Source: Saccharospirillum sp. MSK14-1 (GTDB lineage Bacteria > Pseudomonadota > Gammaproteobacteria > Pseudomonadales > Natronospirillaceae). Taken from it: a stretch of 64,000 nt of DNA. The stretch spans positions 1 to 64,000 of the forward strand of contig NZ_MIES01000006.1 in assembly GCF_003054965.1 (NCBI RefSeq), in the 5' to 3' direction. Under the pieces are notes generated by a model, which saw only the letters and a list, made by a program, of their open reading frames with translations, ran no database searches and was not told the origin of the DNA. Positions 8,921 to 17,289 of this stretch are shown here, piece after piece (position 1 is the stretch's first letter; every line of letters begins with the position of its first letter). Both the position numbers and the translations under genes were made by a program.

Positions 8921-8983
8921 GGATATTCCTCTGTCGCAGTCGGCTGAGTAGCCCGGTTCAGCCATATTGATGTATCAATAACT

Positions 8984-9003
8984 AAAATGTTATGTTGTAA
9001 CAT
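8984..9003. promoter_or_regulatory. Zur-like operator between the COG0523 gene and the znu operon
   Basis: The sequence AAAATGTTATGTTGTAACAT contains ATGTTA-N5-TAACAT, the half sites and spacing I know for gammaproteobacterial Zur boxes (ATGTTATAATATAACAT type). A minus-strand promoter for the COG0523 gene, TTGCAT (9010-9015) N17 TAACAT (8987-8992), is fully covered by it. The DUF1826 start is 28 nt to the right. The same 20-mer with two changes recurs at 17270-17289. Confidence 0.8.
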
Positions 9004-9031
9004 CTCTTCATGCAACCCTGATTGAACTGCC

Positions 9032-9697
9032 ATGATTTCAGCGCCGCAACCGACTAACCCGATCCAACCGCAATACCGATTCAGTGACGACATTCTGGTG
9101 TTCACCGACATCTATCAGGACGACGTCAACCTGGCCTGCTGGCAGGCGCCGCCTTTGGATGACTTAACACTCGGCCTGCTCGAAGAACTGCGCCATACGG
9201 TACCCGCCGTGCACATCAAAACCGCACTGCCGGCGAGCCAGGCCAAAGCCATTGTGACGACTTATTTCCCTGACCATCCTGGCCGCACCCAACTGGTCGA
9301 TTGGCTCTGCCAGTGCATCGAACTGTTCGCCTGCCTGTTTGAACAACAGCGCGTCGGCGTCCGCTTTCGCTGCCTCGATCAGGCCATGTGCCCGCGCTTT
9401 CACGTCGATAACCTCGCTGTGCGGTTGGTCCACACCCTAACCGGCCCGGGCACTCACTGGTTGCCAGAAGACGGCCTCGATCGCAGCAAACTTGGTCCGC
9501 GCCCTGCCGGACACAGTGATGTCGACTGCGGCCTGATTCAGCACGAACAACAGATTCAGCGCCTGCGAGCCGGCGATGTAGCGCTGCTTAAAGGCAGCGG
9601 CTGGGCCGACAGCCCTGTGCCGGCGCTGGTGCATCGTTCGCCCACCGAAGACTGCAGTGCCGGTCGCTGGGTGTTAACGCTGGACCTGGCCGATTAA
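9032..9697 (+). CDS. DUF1826 protein, first gene of the znu operon
   Basis: A soluble 221-residue protein whose molecular function is not established. The best conserved part is residues 110-150 (CPRFHVDN, then RLVHTLTGPGTHW) and the C-terminus (GDVALLKG, then VHRSP and an Arg eleven residues after that His). The HxD ... H ... R pattern resembles non-haem iron 2-oxoglutarate oxygenases; this is my inference. DUF1826 genes commonly sit next to COG0523 and znu genes. Here the start is 28 nt from a Zur-like box, with a weak ribosome site. Expression under zinc shortage is likely. Confidence 0.82.
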   Translation: MISAPQPTNPIQPQYRFSDDILVFTDIYQDDVNLACWQAPPLDDLTLGLLEELRHTVPAVHIKTALPASQAKAIVTTYFPDHPGRTQLVDWLCQCIELFACLFEQQRVGVRFRCLDQAMCPRFHVDNLAVRLVHTLTGPGTHWLPEDGLDRSKLGPRPAGHSDVDCGLIQHEQQIQRLRAGDVALLKGSGWADSPVPALVHRSPTEDCSAGRWVLTLDLAD

Positions 9698-9728
9698 TCG
9701 CACCGCCAACCACAGAGCCGTTCAAACC

Positions 9729-9899
9729 ATGACGACCCAGACTCAATCGAGCTACACCACCGACCATTGGAAACAGCCGCGCTCGCAACAGCGCGCACCA
9801 CTGAGCCTCTTTATTGCCAGCGGTCGCCAACGCGCCCTGCTCGCCGCCCTGCTGACGGTCGGCATCTGGGCGCTGACCTTAACGGTCGTCGGCGGATGA
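9729..9899 (+). CDS. 56-residue single-pass membrane protein within the znu operon
   Basis: A short reading frame between the DUF1826 gene and znuC: ATG at 9729, stop TGA at 9897-9899, overlapping the znuC start as ATGA. The protein has a polar N-terminal half (residues 1-33, Gln/Ser/Thr-rich, with DHWKQPRSQQRAP) and one transmembrane helix (about 35-55, ALLAALLTVGIWALTLTVVG). The coupling to znuC and the coding-like composition make it a probable real gene. I do not recognise a family with certainty. Its place suggests a small accessory of zinc uptake. The ribosome site is poor. Confidence 0.65.
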   Translation: MTTQTQSSYTTDHWKQPRSQQRAPLSLFIASGRQRALLAALLTVGIWALTLTVVGG

Positions 9900-10558
9900 A
9901 CCTGGTTGAACTGAAGCAACTGAGTGTCGGCTACGACCAGCCGCTGCTGTACATCGAGCAGGCCTGGCTAAAGCCCGGCGACCGGGTCGCACTGACCGGC
10001 GCCAATGGCAGCGGCAAGTCCACTCTGTTCAACACCCTGACCGGTCGCATTCCGGCTTTGGGTGGCCACTTGCAACAACCGCCGGCGAACGACATCGGTT
10101 ATCTGCCGCAGCAATCGGAACAGGATCGTGATTTCCCGATCAGCGTCTTCGAATGGGTGCTCTCCGGTCACTGGCATCGCCGGGGTTTGTTCGCCGCCTT
10201 CAATCGCCGGGATCAGGCGCCGGTGCAGCAGATGCTGCAGCGTTTTGAACTCTTGTCGCTGAGCCAGCGTCCCTTGGCTCAGTTATCGGGCGGGCAATGG
10301 CAGCGTGCGCGCCTGGCACGACTGCTGGTTCAGCAACCGCGCTGGCTGCTGTTGGACGAACCTTTTAATAACCTCGATGAACACAGCCAGACCGTAATGA
10401 TGGCGGCCATCCAAGAGGCCAGCCAAGCCGGTACTGCCGTGCTGTGCGTCTTACACAATCGCACGCTGGCGGCCTCCGGTTTCGAACGCCATTGGCATAT
10501 TGAACAGGGGCAGCTCGACACCAGCGCCGCACCCAGAGCTGAGTTGCTGCATGTTTGA
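9896..10558 (+). CDS. znuC: Zinc ABC importer, ATP-binding protein ZnuC
   Basis: ZnuC powers high-affinity zinc uptake with ZnuB and ZnuA. The 220-residue ATPase shows Walker A GANGSGKST near residue 40, Q-loop YLPQQ near 73, signature LSGGQWQR near 130, Walker B LLLDEP and the D-loop LDE, and an H-loop His in CVLHN. I start at 9896, overlapping the upstream small gene by ATGA; a longer reading from 9767 would run through that gene. It overlaps znuB by 8 nt. It is somewhat shorter than the E. coli protein (251) at the C-terminus, a common variation. Confidence 0.93.
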   Translation: MNLVELKQLSVGYDQPLLYIEQAWLKPGDRVALTGANGSGKSTLFNTLTGRIPALGGHLQQPPANDIGYLPQQSEQDRDFPISVFEWVLSGHWHRRGLFAAFNRRDQAPVQQMLQRFELLSLSQRPLAQLSGGQWQRARLARLLVQQPRWLLLDEPFNNLDEHSQTVMMAAIQEASQAGTAVLCVLHNRTLAASGFERHWHIEQGQLDTSAAPRAELLHV

Positions 10559-11432
10559 CGTCCTAGAACCCTTCGTTGAATTCGCCTTTATGCGCCGGGC
10601 CTTGTTCGGTTGCTGGTTGCTCTGTCTGAGCAGCGCGCCGGTTGGCGTCTTTATGGTGCTGCGGCGCATCAGTTTGACCGGCGATGCACTGTCGCACGCC
10701 ATCCTGCCGGGAGTGTCCGCCGGTTACCTGCTGGCCGGTTACTCCGTGGTGGCCATGGCCAGCGGCGGCCTGGTGGCCGGTGCCCTGGTGGCCTTGATTA
10801 CCGCCTGGTCGAGCCGTCGTACCCGAGCGCCCAAAGACCGCAATCTCGCGGCCTTTTATCTCACTTCCTTGGCGTTAGGCGTTTTTATGGTGTCGATCTA
10901 CGGCAGCTCAGTCGACCTGATGCATCTGTTGTTTGGCGCCGCTCTGGGCATGACCGACGCCGCCCTGATCTGGATTGCCGGTACCGCCACCATCACGCTC
11001 TGGACCTTACTGCTGCTGATCCGCCCGCTGGTACTGGACAGCGTCGACAGCGCCTGCCTGCAGCACGGTCGCCTGGGCAATCTGGCCGAAACCAGCCTGA
11101 TGCTGCTGATCGTGCTCAATCTGGTCGCCGGCCTGCACGCCATGGGCAGCCTGATGGCCGTTGGCTTAATGATTTTGCCCGCGACCATCGCCAGCCATTG
11201 GTGCCAACGCCTGGAAAGCTATCTGCTCAGCGCCATTTTGCTCGGCGCTGCAGCCTGCACACTTGGCCTGCTCGGCTCTTTTTACGCCGACTGGCCGACC
11301 AGCCCGACCATCCTGCTGTGTTTAGGCAGCGTTTTTCTGTTCTCGCAGTTATTTGGCCGCCACCGGAGCTTGTTGGGCAACCGGCTGCGCGCCTGGCTGC
11401 GTTCTCATCCATCCAAGGAGATCCATTCATGA
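10551..11432 (+). CDS. znuB: Zinc ABC importer, permease ZnuB
   Basis: An ABC-3 family permease of 293 residues with about eight hydrophobic helices, forming the membrane channel for Zn2+. The conserved segment GVFMVLRRISLTGDALSHAILPGV near residues 28-50 is the family hallmark, and the helix with GSLMAVGLMILPATIA (about 200-215) is also typical. The start at 10551 overlaps the znuC end, and the stop overlaps znuA by ATGA, so C, B and A are coupled. It is on the same transcript as the DUF1826 gene and the small membrane protein. Confidence 0.95.
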   Translation: MFDVLEPFVEFAFMRRALFGCWLLCLSSAPVGVFMVLRRISLTGDALSHAILPGVSAGYLLAGYSVVAMASGGLVAGALVALITAWSSRRTRAPKDRNLAAFYLTSLALGVFMVSIYGSSVDLMHLLFGAALGMTDAALIWIAGTATITLWTLLLLIRPLVLDSVDSACLQHGRLGNLAETSLMLLIVLNLVAGLHAMGSLMAVGLMILPATIASHWCQRLESYLLSAILLGAAACTLGLLGSFYADWPTSPTILLCLGSVFLFSQLFGRHRSLLGNRLRAWLRSHPSKEIHS

Positions 11433-12418
11433 AGGTTTTTCGTTTACTGACTCTGACGCTCTTGCTGTCAGTCACCGCTGCCGGCACCGCCCTGGCGCAG
11501 GACAAGCTGAAAGTCGTCGCCACCTTCAGCATTCTTGGCGATCTGGTTCAGCAAATTGCCAACGACAAAGTCGACCTGACCGTCCTGGTCGGCCCCAACG
11601 GCGACACCCATGTCTACGAGCCAACACCCAGTGATGCCGTCGCCATCGCCCAGGCCGACCTGGTGATCCTCAACGGTCTGGCGTTTGAAGGCTGGCTGCC
11701 CCGCTTACTGGAGTCGGCCGAATACCAGGGGCCGCAACTGGTACTGGGCGAACAGATCGAGGCCCTGCCATTCCATGACCATGATGAGGAAGAAGGCCAC
11801 CACCATCATGATGATCATGACGAAGCCCACCACCAAGACGAAGACGATCACCACCACAAGCACGAAGATCACCACCACCACCACGGCGACGTTGATCCTC
11901 ACGCCTGGCAAAGCGTGCCCAACGTCATTCAGTACGTCGAAGCCATCAGCGAACAACTGCAGCAACTGGACCCGAGCAACGCCCAATTTTATCGCTACCA
12001 CAGCGACTACTACGGCCAACGTCTGCACGACCTGCAACGTTGGGCGGAACAAGAGTTTGCCGCCCTGCCCAGCAAGCGTCGTCGCCTGATCACACCGCAC
12101 GATGCTTTCGGCTATTTGGCGCGCGATTTCGATTTGCACATCGAATCGCCCCAGGGACTGTCGACCGAATCAGAAGCCTCAGCGCAAAAAGTCGCCCAAC
12201 TGATTCGCCATGTGCGTGACGAAAACATCGCTGCTCTCTTTGTCGAAAACATCGCCAACGACGCGCTGGTGCGTCAGATTGAACATGAAACCGATGCCCG
12301 GGTAGGCGGCACCCTCTACACCGGCGCTTTGTCAGCAAGTAATGGTCCGGCGCCTACTTACGAAGCCATGATGCGCCATAACTTTCAGACGCTACTGTCG
12401 GCACTGGCAGCAGAATAA
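11429..12418 (+). CDS. znuA: Zinc ABC importer, periplasmic zinc-binding protein ZnuA
   Basis: ZnuA captures zinc in the periplasm. The 329-residue precursor has a signal peptide (cleavage after ALA, residue 23). The first ligand His is at 61 (GDTHVYEP), the second at 158 (DPHAW), the third in the TPHDAFGY segment near 219, and an acidic residue near the C-terminus completes the site. Between the first two ligands lies a His/Asp-rich loop, residues 116-152, with 18 His in 37 positions, the feature that separates zinc-specific ZnuA from manganese-binding relatives. It ends the operon, followed by a hairpin terminator. Confidence 0.97.
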   Translation: MKVFRLLTLTLLLSVTAAGTALAQDKLKVVATFSILGDLVQQIANDKVDLTVLVGPNGDTHVYEPTPSDAVAIAQADLVILNGLAFEGWLPRLLESAEYQGPQLVLGEQIEALPFHDHDEEEGHHHHDDHDEAHHQDEDDHHHKHEDHHHHHGDVDPHAWQSVPNVIQYVEAISEQLQQLDPSNAQFYRYHSDYYGQRLHDLQRWAEQEFAALPSKRRRLITPHDAFGYLARDFDLHIESPQGLSTESEASAQKVAQLIRHVRDENIAALFVENIANDALVRQIEHETDARVGGTLYTGALSASNGPAPTYEAMMRHNFQTLLSALAAE

Positions 12419-12454
12419 AGCAGGCGGGTCATTTAACCGCTGGATATAAAAGCA

Positions 12455-12482
12455 GGGCGCTATCGGTCGATAGCGCCCTTTT
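12455..12482. terminator. Bidirectional terminator between znuA and the peptide-type ABC operon
   Basis: Stem GGGCGCTATC / GATAGCGCCC around a GGTC loop, followed by TTTT on the plus strand and preceded by A-rich sequence that serves the minus strand. It separates the convergent znuA and ABC ATPase genes, which lie 68 nt apart. Confidence 0.85.
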
Positions 12483-12486
12483 GGGT

Positions 12487-13926
12487 TCAGGCCGCCTGTT
12501 GCTGGGCAGCGGCGTCGGTCGGCTGTTGATCCAGTCGAATCAGCTGATCGGCAATGCGTTCGGCCAACGCCGGATCGTGAGTCACCAACAATAAGGCCAG
12601 TCCACGTTCGGCCACTTCGGCCAGCAGCAGCTCAATGACCTTTTTCTGGCTAACCGGGTCCAGTCGCGACGTGGCTTCATCGGCAAACAGCATGACCGGT
12701 TCCAGCAACAACGCCCGGGCGATGGCCAGACGCTGCAACTCGCCACCGGAAATACCACTAGGGCGGCGCTCCAAAAGGGCTTCAGCCAGCCCCAACTCAC
12801 TGAGCAAATGATTCAGCCGGGCAGGTTCCAAACCATGCAACGCCAACAGATCATCGAACGACTGGCGCAACGTCTGGTGCGCAATAAAGGCCGCAGGCGG
12901 GTCCTGATAAATCTTCTGGTACTTCAGCGGCGATGCACTTTCCGGCCAGATCAACTGACCCGCATCGGCCGGCAACAAGCCGGTCAGCACATTGCCCAGC
13001 GTACTCTTACCACTGCCGCTGGGGCCGAGTACCACCGTTACTTCGCCTTCGCGCAGCGTCACATCCAGATCACTGAACAGATGCCTGTCGCCAAAGCTTT
13101 TACTGAGTCCCTGCGCCTGCACCACTTCTGAACGCTGAGCACTGACCTTGGTCTGAGGCCGCGGCCAGTGTTGCGGCATGGCAGCAATCAATTCGCGGCT
13201 GTAGGGTTGCGTCGGCGCCTTTAGCCATGGCTCGGTGACACCGCTTTCCAGCAGGCGACCGTCACGCATCACGCCCAGGCGGCCACCGAGAGCAGCAACC
13301 AGGTCGAGATCGTGGGTAATGACCAGCAAGCCGCGACCAGCGTCGGCTTCGGTCAACAGCAGATCCGCCACCGTCTGACACAGGGCTTTATCCAGCCCTT
13401 TTGTCGGCTCATCGGCCAGTAGCAGCGGGCTGGCGGCAATACGCGCCATGGCAATGGACACGCGCTGCGCCATGCCGCCGGACAGTTCAAAGGGATAGCT
13501 GAGCAGATTATCGCCCAGGCCCAGCACGCTCAGTTCGGTCGTCGCCAGCTTGCGCGCCTGTCCCAGCGGCATGCCTTCCAGCGCGAGCAACACTTCAGCG
13601 ACCTGATCGAGCACCGTCATGGTCGGATCCAGCGCCAGCCAGGGTTCCTGTGGCAGCAAGGCAAAGCGCCGACCCCAGAAAGCTCGACGCTGCGCTGCTG
13701 GCAGCGCCAGCAGGTTCTCTTTCTGATAGCGAATCTGGCCGCTGCAGCGTAACTCATCGGGCAGGCTGCCCATCAGCGCATGCATCACCAGACTCTTACC
13801 AGAGCCGGTTTCACCGACCAGGCAAAAGGGTTCTCCAGCATGAATGGAAAAACTGACGTCAGTCACCAGAGGCCGGCCGTCAGCGGTTTTGATGGTCAAT
13901 TGTTCAATCTCAATCAAAGCGCTCAT
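12487..13926 (-). CDS. Peptide/nickel-type ABC importer, fused double ATPase
   Basis: One 479-residue chain carries two complete ABC domains: the first with Walker A GETGSGKS near residue 37, signature LSGGMAQR and Walker B LLLADEPTKGLD; the second with GPSGSGKST near 299, signature ISGGELQR and LFADEATSRLD. This corresponds to DppD plus DppF or NikD plus NikE joined, as in YejF. It overlaps the upstream permease by 4 nt and ends the operon of binding protein, two permeases and ATPase. Substrate is unknown. The Zur-like box at the head of the operon suggests zinc-related uptake, such as a metal-chelate complex or peptide. Confidence 0.88.
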   Translation of the reverse strand: MSALIEIEQLTIKTADGRPLVTDVSFSIHAGEPFCLVGETGSGKSLVMHALMGSLPDELRCSGQIRYQKENLLALPAAQRRAFWGRRFALLPQEPWLALDPTMTVLDQVAEVLLALEGMPLGQARKLATTELSVLGLGDNLLSYPFELSGGMAQRVSIAMARIAASPLLLADEPTKGLDKALCQTVADLLLTEADAGRGLLVITHDLDLVAALGGRLGVMRDGRLLESGVTEPWLKAPTQPYSRELIAAMPQHWPRPQTKVSAQRSEVVQAQGLSKSFGDRHLFSDLDVTLREGEVTVVLGPSGSGKSTLGNVLTGLLPADAGQLIWPESASPLKYQKIYQDPPAAFIAHQTLRQSFDDLLALHGLEPARLNHLLSELGLAEALLERRPSGISGGELQRLAIARALLLEPVMLFADEATSRLDPVSQKKVIELLLAEVAERGLALLLVTHDPALAERIADQLIRLDQQPTDAAAQQQAA

Positions 13927-14765
13927 CTCGGTTTGGCTCCGGCAAAAAGTTGCAGCGACAGCACCAGCAGGAAGATGGCCGTCGCTGGCATCAGCACCTG
14001 CCAGGGCGCTTCACTGTAATGCGGCATCAGTTCCACAATGATGGCACCCAGCTCCGGTGTGGGCGGTCGCAAGCCAACATGAATGGCGCTGAGTGTGCTC
14101 ACCGCTACCACTGCCGAACCCATGGCAAAGGCAAACAGCGTCAACATCGGCATGGCCAGCGCCGGCAGTAACAGACGGCGCAGAATGTAGCCCCAGCCAA
14201 AACCCAGCCGCAGCGTGGCTTCCACCACCGGTTGGGTAAAGACCCGCGCCGCCTCAATACGCGCTACACGGAAAAACTCCACCCAAAGATAAAGCGCCAA
14301 ACCCAGATAAAGTGGACCAAAACTGCCGGGTGAGAATGCCAGTAACAACAGCACCAACAACAAACCGGGCAGTGCTAGAACCACATCGGACGAAGCCACC
14401 AGTAACCGTTCTACCCAGCCACCGCGCCAGGCGGCGAGAATGCCCAGTGCAATGCCCGGTAACGCCGCACTGGCAGCGGTCAGTAGCGCCATCACAAAGG
14501 ACAGCCGCGCGCCATGCGTCAGACGCGCCAGCATGGAACGACCGAACTGATCGGTGCCCAGCCAGTGCTCGGCATCGCCCGGTGCAACCAACACGGCATC
14601 GTAATCTTGCGACAGTGGATCGGCCTCAATCAACGCCGGCCCCAAAAACGCAAACAGTGCCAGCATCAGTAGGATGATCGCGCCGGCCAGTCGGCTAAGC
14701 GTCCAGAAACTACTGGCCGGGTGTTCTGACAGCACATCCGCCGGCAGTGTAACGGTCGATGACAT
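13923..14765 (-). CDS. Peptide/nickel-type ABC importer, second permease (DppC-like)
   Basis: A 280-residue inner-membrane permease with an N-terminal hydrophobic helix (about 26-46), the OppC-type opening WLGTDQFGRSMLARL near 67, and further helices in the BPD_transp_1 domain to the end. The cytoplasmic EAA-like loop is around 170-185 (RIEAARVFTQPVVEATLRLGFG region). It overlaps its neighbours by 1-4 nt, so it is translated as a unit with the other permease and the ATPase. The substrate cannot be read from the permease itself. Confidence 0.88.
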   Translation of the reverse strand: MSSTVTLPADVLSEHPASSFWTLSRLAGAIILLMLALFAFLGPALIEADPLSQDYDAVLVAPGDAEHWLGTDQFGRSMLARLTHGARLSFVMALLTAASAALPGIALGILAAWRGGWVERLLVASSDVVLALPGLLLVLLLLAFSPGSFGPLYLGLALYLWVEFFRVARIEAARVFTQPVVEATLRLGFGWGYILRRLLLPALAMPMLTLFAFAMGSAVVAVSTLSAIHVGLRPPTPELGAIIVELMPHYSEAPWQVLMPATAIFLLVLSLQLFAGAKPR

Positions 14766-15703
14766 CAGGCTGCCCTCCGCAACCGTGGATCCAACTGCAC
14801 ACAGCCCAGATCCACCAGACTGTTGAGCACCACAAAAAGTCCGCCCATCGCCAGCGCCGTTCCCTGAACCATGGGCACATCGCGGGCGATGATGGCGTGC
14901 ACCAGAGCATGACCAATACCCGGGAACGCAAAGATGGATTCCACCACCACCACGCCTTCCACCAGATAAACCAGCTGCAGACCCAGGTAGGTGAATACCG
15001 GCAGCGAGGCATTGCGCAAACCATGGCGCTGCACCACCGCGCGGTCACTCAGCCCTTTAAGTCGAGCGTGAGCAAAATACGGTTCACGGGTCACTCGTAC
15101 CATGGCATCGCGCATTACCCGCGACGACATTGCCGCCAGTCCAAGCGCCAGCGTGATGGCCGGCAACAACAGATGCTGCCAACTGCCAAAACCGGCGGTC
15201 GGTAACCAGCGCAGGGTAACCGCAAAGATCACCATCATCAGCACCGCTAGTACAAAGGGCGGCACCGCGCGTAACGCCGTGGCCAGCACCAGCGTAGTGC
15301 GATCCATCCAGGAGCCAGGCATCAGCCCGGCCAAAGCACCCAGTGTCGGGCCGATCAACAACGATATGGCGAAAGCAAGCAGCGCTAACATCAGGCTGTG
15401 ACCCAGCTGCAAACCGATTTCATCGACCACCGGCGCACCGGTCACCAGTGAATGTCCCAGATCGAAGCGCAGCAGATCGCCCATCCAAACCACAAAGCGC
15501 TGTGCCAACGGCTGCTCCAGCTCGAGTTCTGCGCGTACCTGGTCGGCAATGGCGCTGTTCATCATATCCGGGCCGTAGCGACCTGCCGCGATGCGCATGG
15601 CCGGATCACCCGGCAAGGCCACCATCAGTGCAAAGCTCAGCGTGCCGACCATCAGCACCACGGCCACGCACTGCATCAGGCGCAGCATTAACCGCTGTTT
15701 CAT
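14765..15703 (-). CDS. Peptide/nickel-type ABC importer, first permease (DppB-like)
   Basis: A 312-residue permease with an N-terminal helix, a periplasmic loop containing GDPAMRIAAGRYGPD near residue 38, and five further helices of the DppB/NikB type, with the EAA-like segment AHARLKGLSDRAVVQRHGLRN near 205. I start at 15703 because this Met overlaps the binding-protein stop as ATGA; an in-frame Met four codons earlier is less likely. It forms a heterodimeric channel with the adjacent DppC-like permease. Confidence 0.88.
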   Translation of the reverse strand: MKQRLMLRLMQCVAVVLMVGTLSFALMVALPGDPAMRIAAGRYGPDMMNSAIADQVRAELELEQPLAQRFVVWMGDLLRFDLGHSLVTGAPVVDEIGLQLGHSLMLALLAFAISLLIGPTLGALAGLMPGSWMDRTTLVLATALRAVPPFVLAVLMMVIFAVTLRWLPTAGFGSWQHLLLPAITLALGLAAMSSRVMRDAMVRVTREPYFAHARLKGLSDRAVVQRHGLRNASLPVFTYLGLQLVYLVEGVVVVESIFAFPGIGHALVHAIIARDVPMVQGTALAMGGLFVVLNSLVDLGCVQLDPRLRRAA

Positions 15704-17250
15704 TCTTGCACCCAACGCAGATCGGACAAGTAGTAGTTCTGCTCGTAGGGGTCAACGTAAACGCCTTCAAGCCGTTTACTGGCGGCGACCGCCAATTCGC
15801 TCCAAACCACCGGAATGGTCGGCAATTCGGCGTGCAACAAGGTGGTGAGCTGCTGCAACTGAGCATCGCGTGCGTCGGCGTCGGTACTCACACTCAACTG
15901 ATCAATCAAGCCAAAGGCCTGATCGTTTACCCAGTTCATCGCGCCCCAATCTGCACCACCGGGTCCGTAATCTTCCATCACCGTCGCCAGCGGATCCGGC
16001 ACCATGGAAAAACTGCGTGTGATCAAAGCCAGGTCCAGCGTGCCATCCTGATGACCGGCTGGAATTTCGGTGTAGCTGCCGACAGAGATCGCCAGGTCGA
16101 TGCCCACCTCGGCCAACTGATTTTGAATGGCAGTTGCCAGCAGCGGCAGATCCGGCCAGCTGGCGTAGGTGCGCAAAGTCACTTCAAAACGCTGATCATC
16201 GCGGGATAAATACCCGTCGTCACCGAGCGTCCAACCGGCTTCGTTGAGCAAATCGCGGGCGCGCTGCGGGTCGTATTCCAGCGGTGCCAATTGACGATTG
16301 CTCCAACCAGAAATCGCAGCCGGGAATAACTGTTCGGCCGCCAGGTCCGGGTTACGCATCACCACCCGCGCCAGCGCTTCACGGTTGATCGCCAGGCTCA
16401 GCGCTTGACGCTCCTGGGCGCTGTCGAAGAACGGCTTGGCCGTGTTCAACTTCAGCAGTCGCGTGCGCGGAATGGTCACCACCTGCAAGTTAATATTCGG
16501 ATCACTGGCCAGCTGCTCGGTTGCCACCGGCGGTAATGACAACGTCAAATCGGCATCGCCACTTTGCGACATCATGGTCCGGGTTTCACCCCGCGGCACT
16601 GCCAGATAGCGCACCTGTTCAATGTTGGCCCGGCCCTGCCACCAGTCATCAAAAGCGGACAGTTCAATGCGCAGCGGCGGCACCACTTCGTTGACCTGAT
16701 AAGCACCGGTACCAACGATGGCAGTAATATCACCCGCCTCATTGAACGACGATGGCGCCAGCATCAAGGTGCTGTAATGCGCCAGAAAAGCCGGCAGCAA
16801 CGCGAAGGGTTCGCGCAGGCTGATGACGACCGATGAGGCATCGACCGCAATCTCGTCAATCGGCGTGTTCTGCAACACACCTGGACGTGCCAGCGCGCGG
16901 CGCAAGTTTGTGGCAACCACCTCCGCAGTCAACGGAGTGCCATCGTGAAACATCACCGAATCACGTACGTCCATCCGCCAGTCGAGGCCATCGCCCGATA
17001 CCTCAACATTCTCAACCAGTTGCGGCACCAACTGGCGCTCACGATTGATGATGAACAACGTTTCCGCTGCCTGCATCCGAGTAAACAAATAACCCGACTT
17101 GGCCGGCTCCAAACCGGAGATTTCCAGTGGACTGGCAATATCCAACACCTCGGCCAGTGGGTCGGACGCTTTATTGTCCAAACTCACCCACACACCCAGC
17201 GCGGCCAACACCACAATCGCACCGACTAAAATGCCCGTCTTCTTATTCAC
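15700..17250 (-). CDS. Peptide/nickel-type periplasmic binding protein under a Zur-like operator
   Basis: A family 5 extracellular solute-binding protein of 516 residues (SBP_bac_5). The N-terminus has a hydrophobic export segment (about 6-24) without a lipobox Cys, so it is either soluble or membrane-anchored. Typical motifs are visible, for instance VMFHDGTPLTAEVV near residue 99. The start is GTG at 17250, chosen because AAAGGAAAG precedes it; the longer frame to 17301 would run across the promoter. A promoter (TTGACG at 17313-17318, 17-bp spacer, TTAAAT at 17290-17295) and a Zur-like box at its start site point to zinc repression. Nickel and oligopeptides remain alternatives for the ligand. 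Confidence 0.85.
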   Translation of the reverse strand: MNKKTGILVGAIVVLAALGVWVSLDNKASDPLAEVLDIASPLEISGLEPAKSGYLFTRMQAAETLFIINRERQLVPQLVENVEVSGDGLDWRMDVRDSVMFHDGTPLTAEVVATNLRRALARPGVLQNTPIDEIAVDASSVVISLREPFALLPAFLAHYSTLMLAPSSFNEAGDITAIVGTGAYQVNEVVPPLRIELSAFDDWWQGRANIEQVRYLAVPRGETRTMMSQSGDADLTLSLPPVATEQLASDPNINLQVVTIPRTRLLKLNTAKPFFDSAQERQALSLAINREALARVVMRNPDLAAEQLFPAAISGWSNRQLAPLEYDPQRARDLLNEAGWTLGDDGYLSRDDQRFEVTLRTYASWPDLPLLATAIQNQLAEVGIDLAISVGSYTEIPAGHQDGTLDLALITRSFSMVPDPLATVMEDYGPGGADWGAMNWVNDQAFGLIDQLSVSTDADARDAQLQQLTTLLHAELPTIPVVWSELAVAASKRLEGVYVDPYEQNYYLSDLRWVQE

Positions 17251-17269
17251 ACGCTTTCCTTTTGTAGTT

Positions 17270-17289
17270 ATGTTACATCGTAACATTTT
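17270..17289. promoter_or_regulatory. Second Zur-like operator, at the promoter of the peptide-type ABC operon
   Basis: On the minus strand it reads AAAATGTTACGATGTAACAT, identical to the site at 8984-9003 in 18 of 20 positions and with the same ATGTTA-N5-TAACAT core. It lies directly downstream of the -10 and covers the predicted start (about 17283), an effective position for a repressor. It also lies 140 nt upstream of the divergent monooxygenase gene, which might be co-regulated; that part is uncertain. Confidence 0.78.

Noticed and set aside
8084-8947. 287-residue antisense frame across the COG0523 gene
   Set aside because: It lies opposite a gene with clear GTPase motifs, has no domain of its own and shows the composition of a shadow frame.
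10610-12418. 602-residue open frame on the plus strand spanning znuB and znuA
   Set aside because: Its first half is an out-of-frame shadow of znuB (Arg/Pro/Gln-rich, no domain); only the part from 11429 is real and is znuA.
12487-17250. Peptide-type ABC operon as a nikABCDE nickel system
   Set aside because: No nickel-specific binding motif or NikR site could be seen; the operator matches Zur-type sites, so I left the substrate open.
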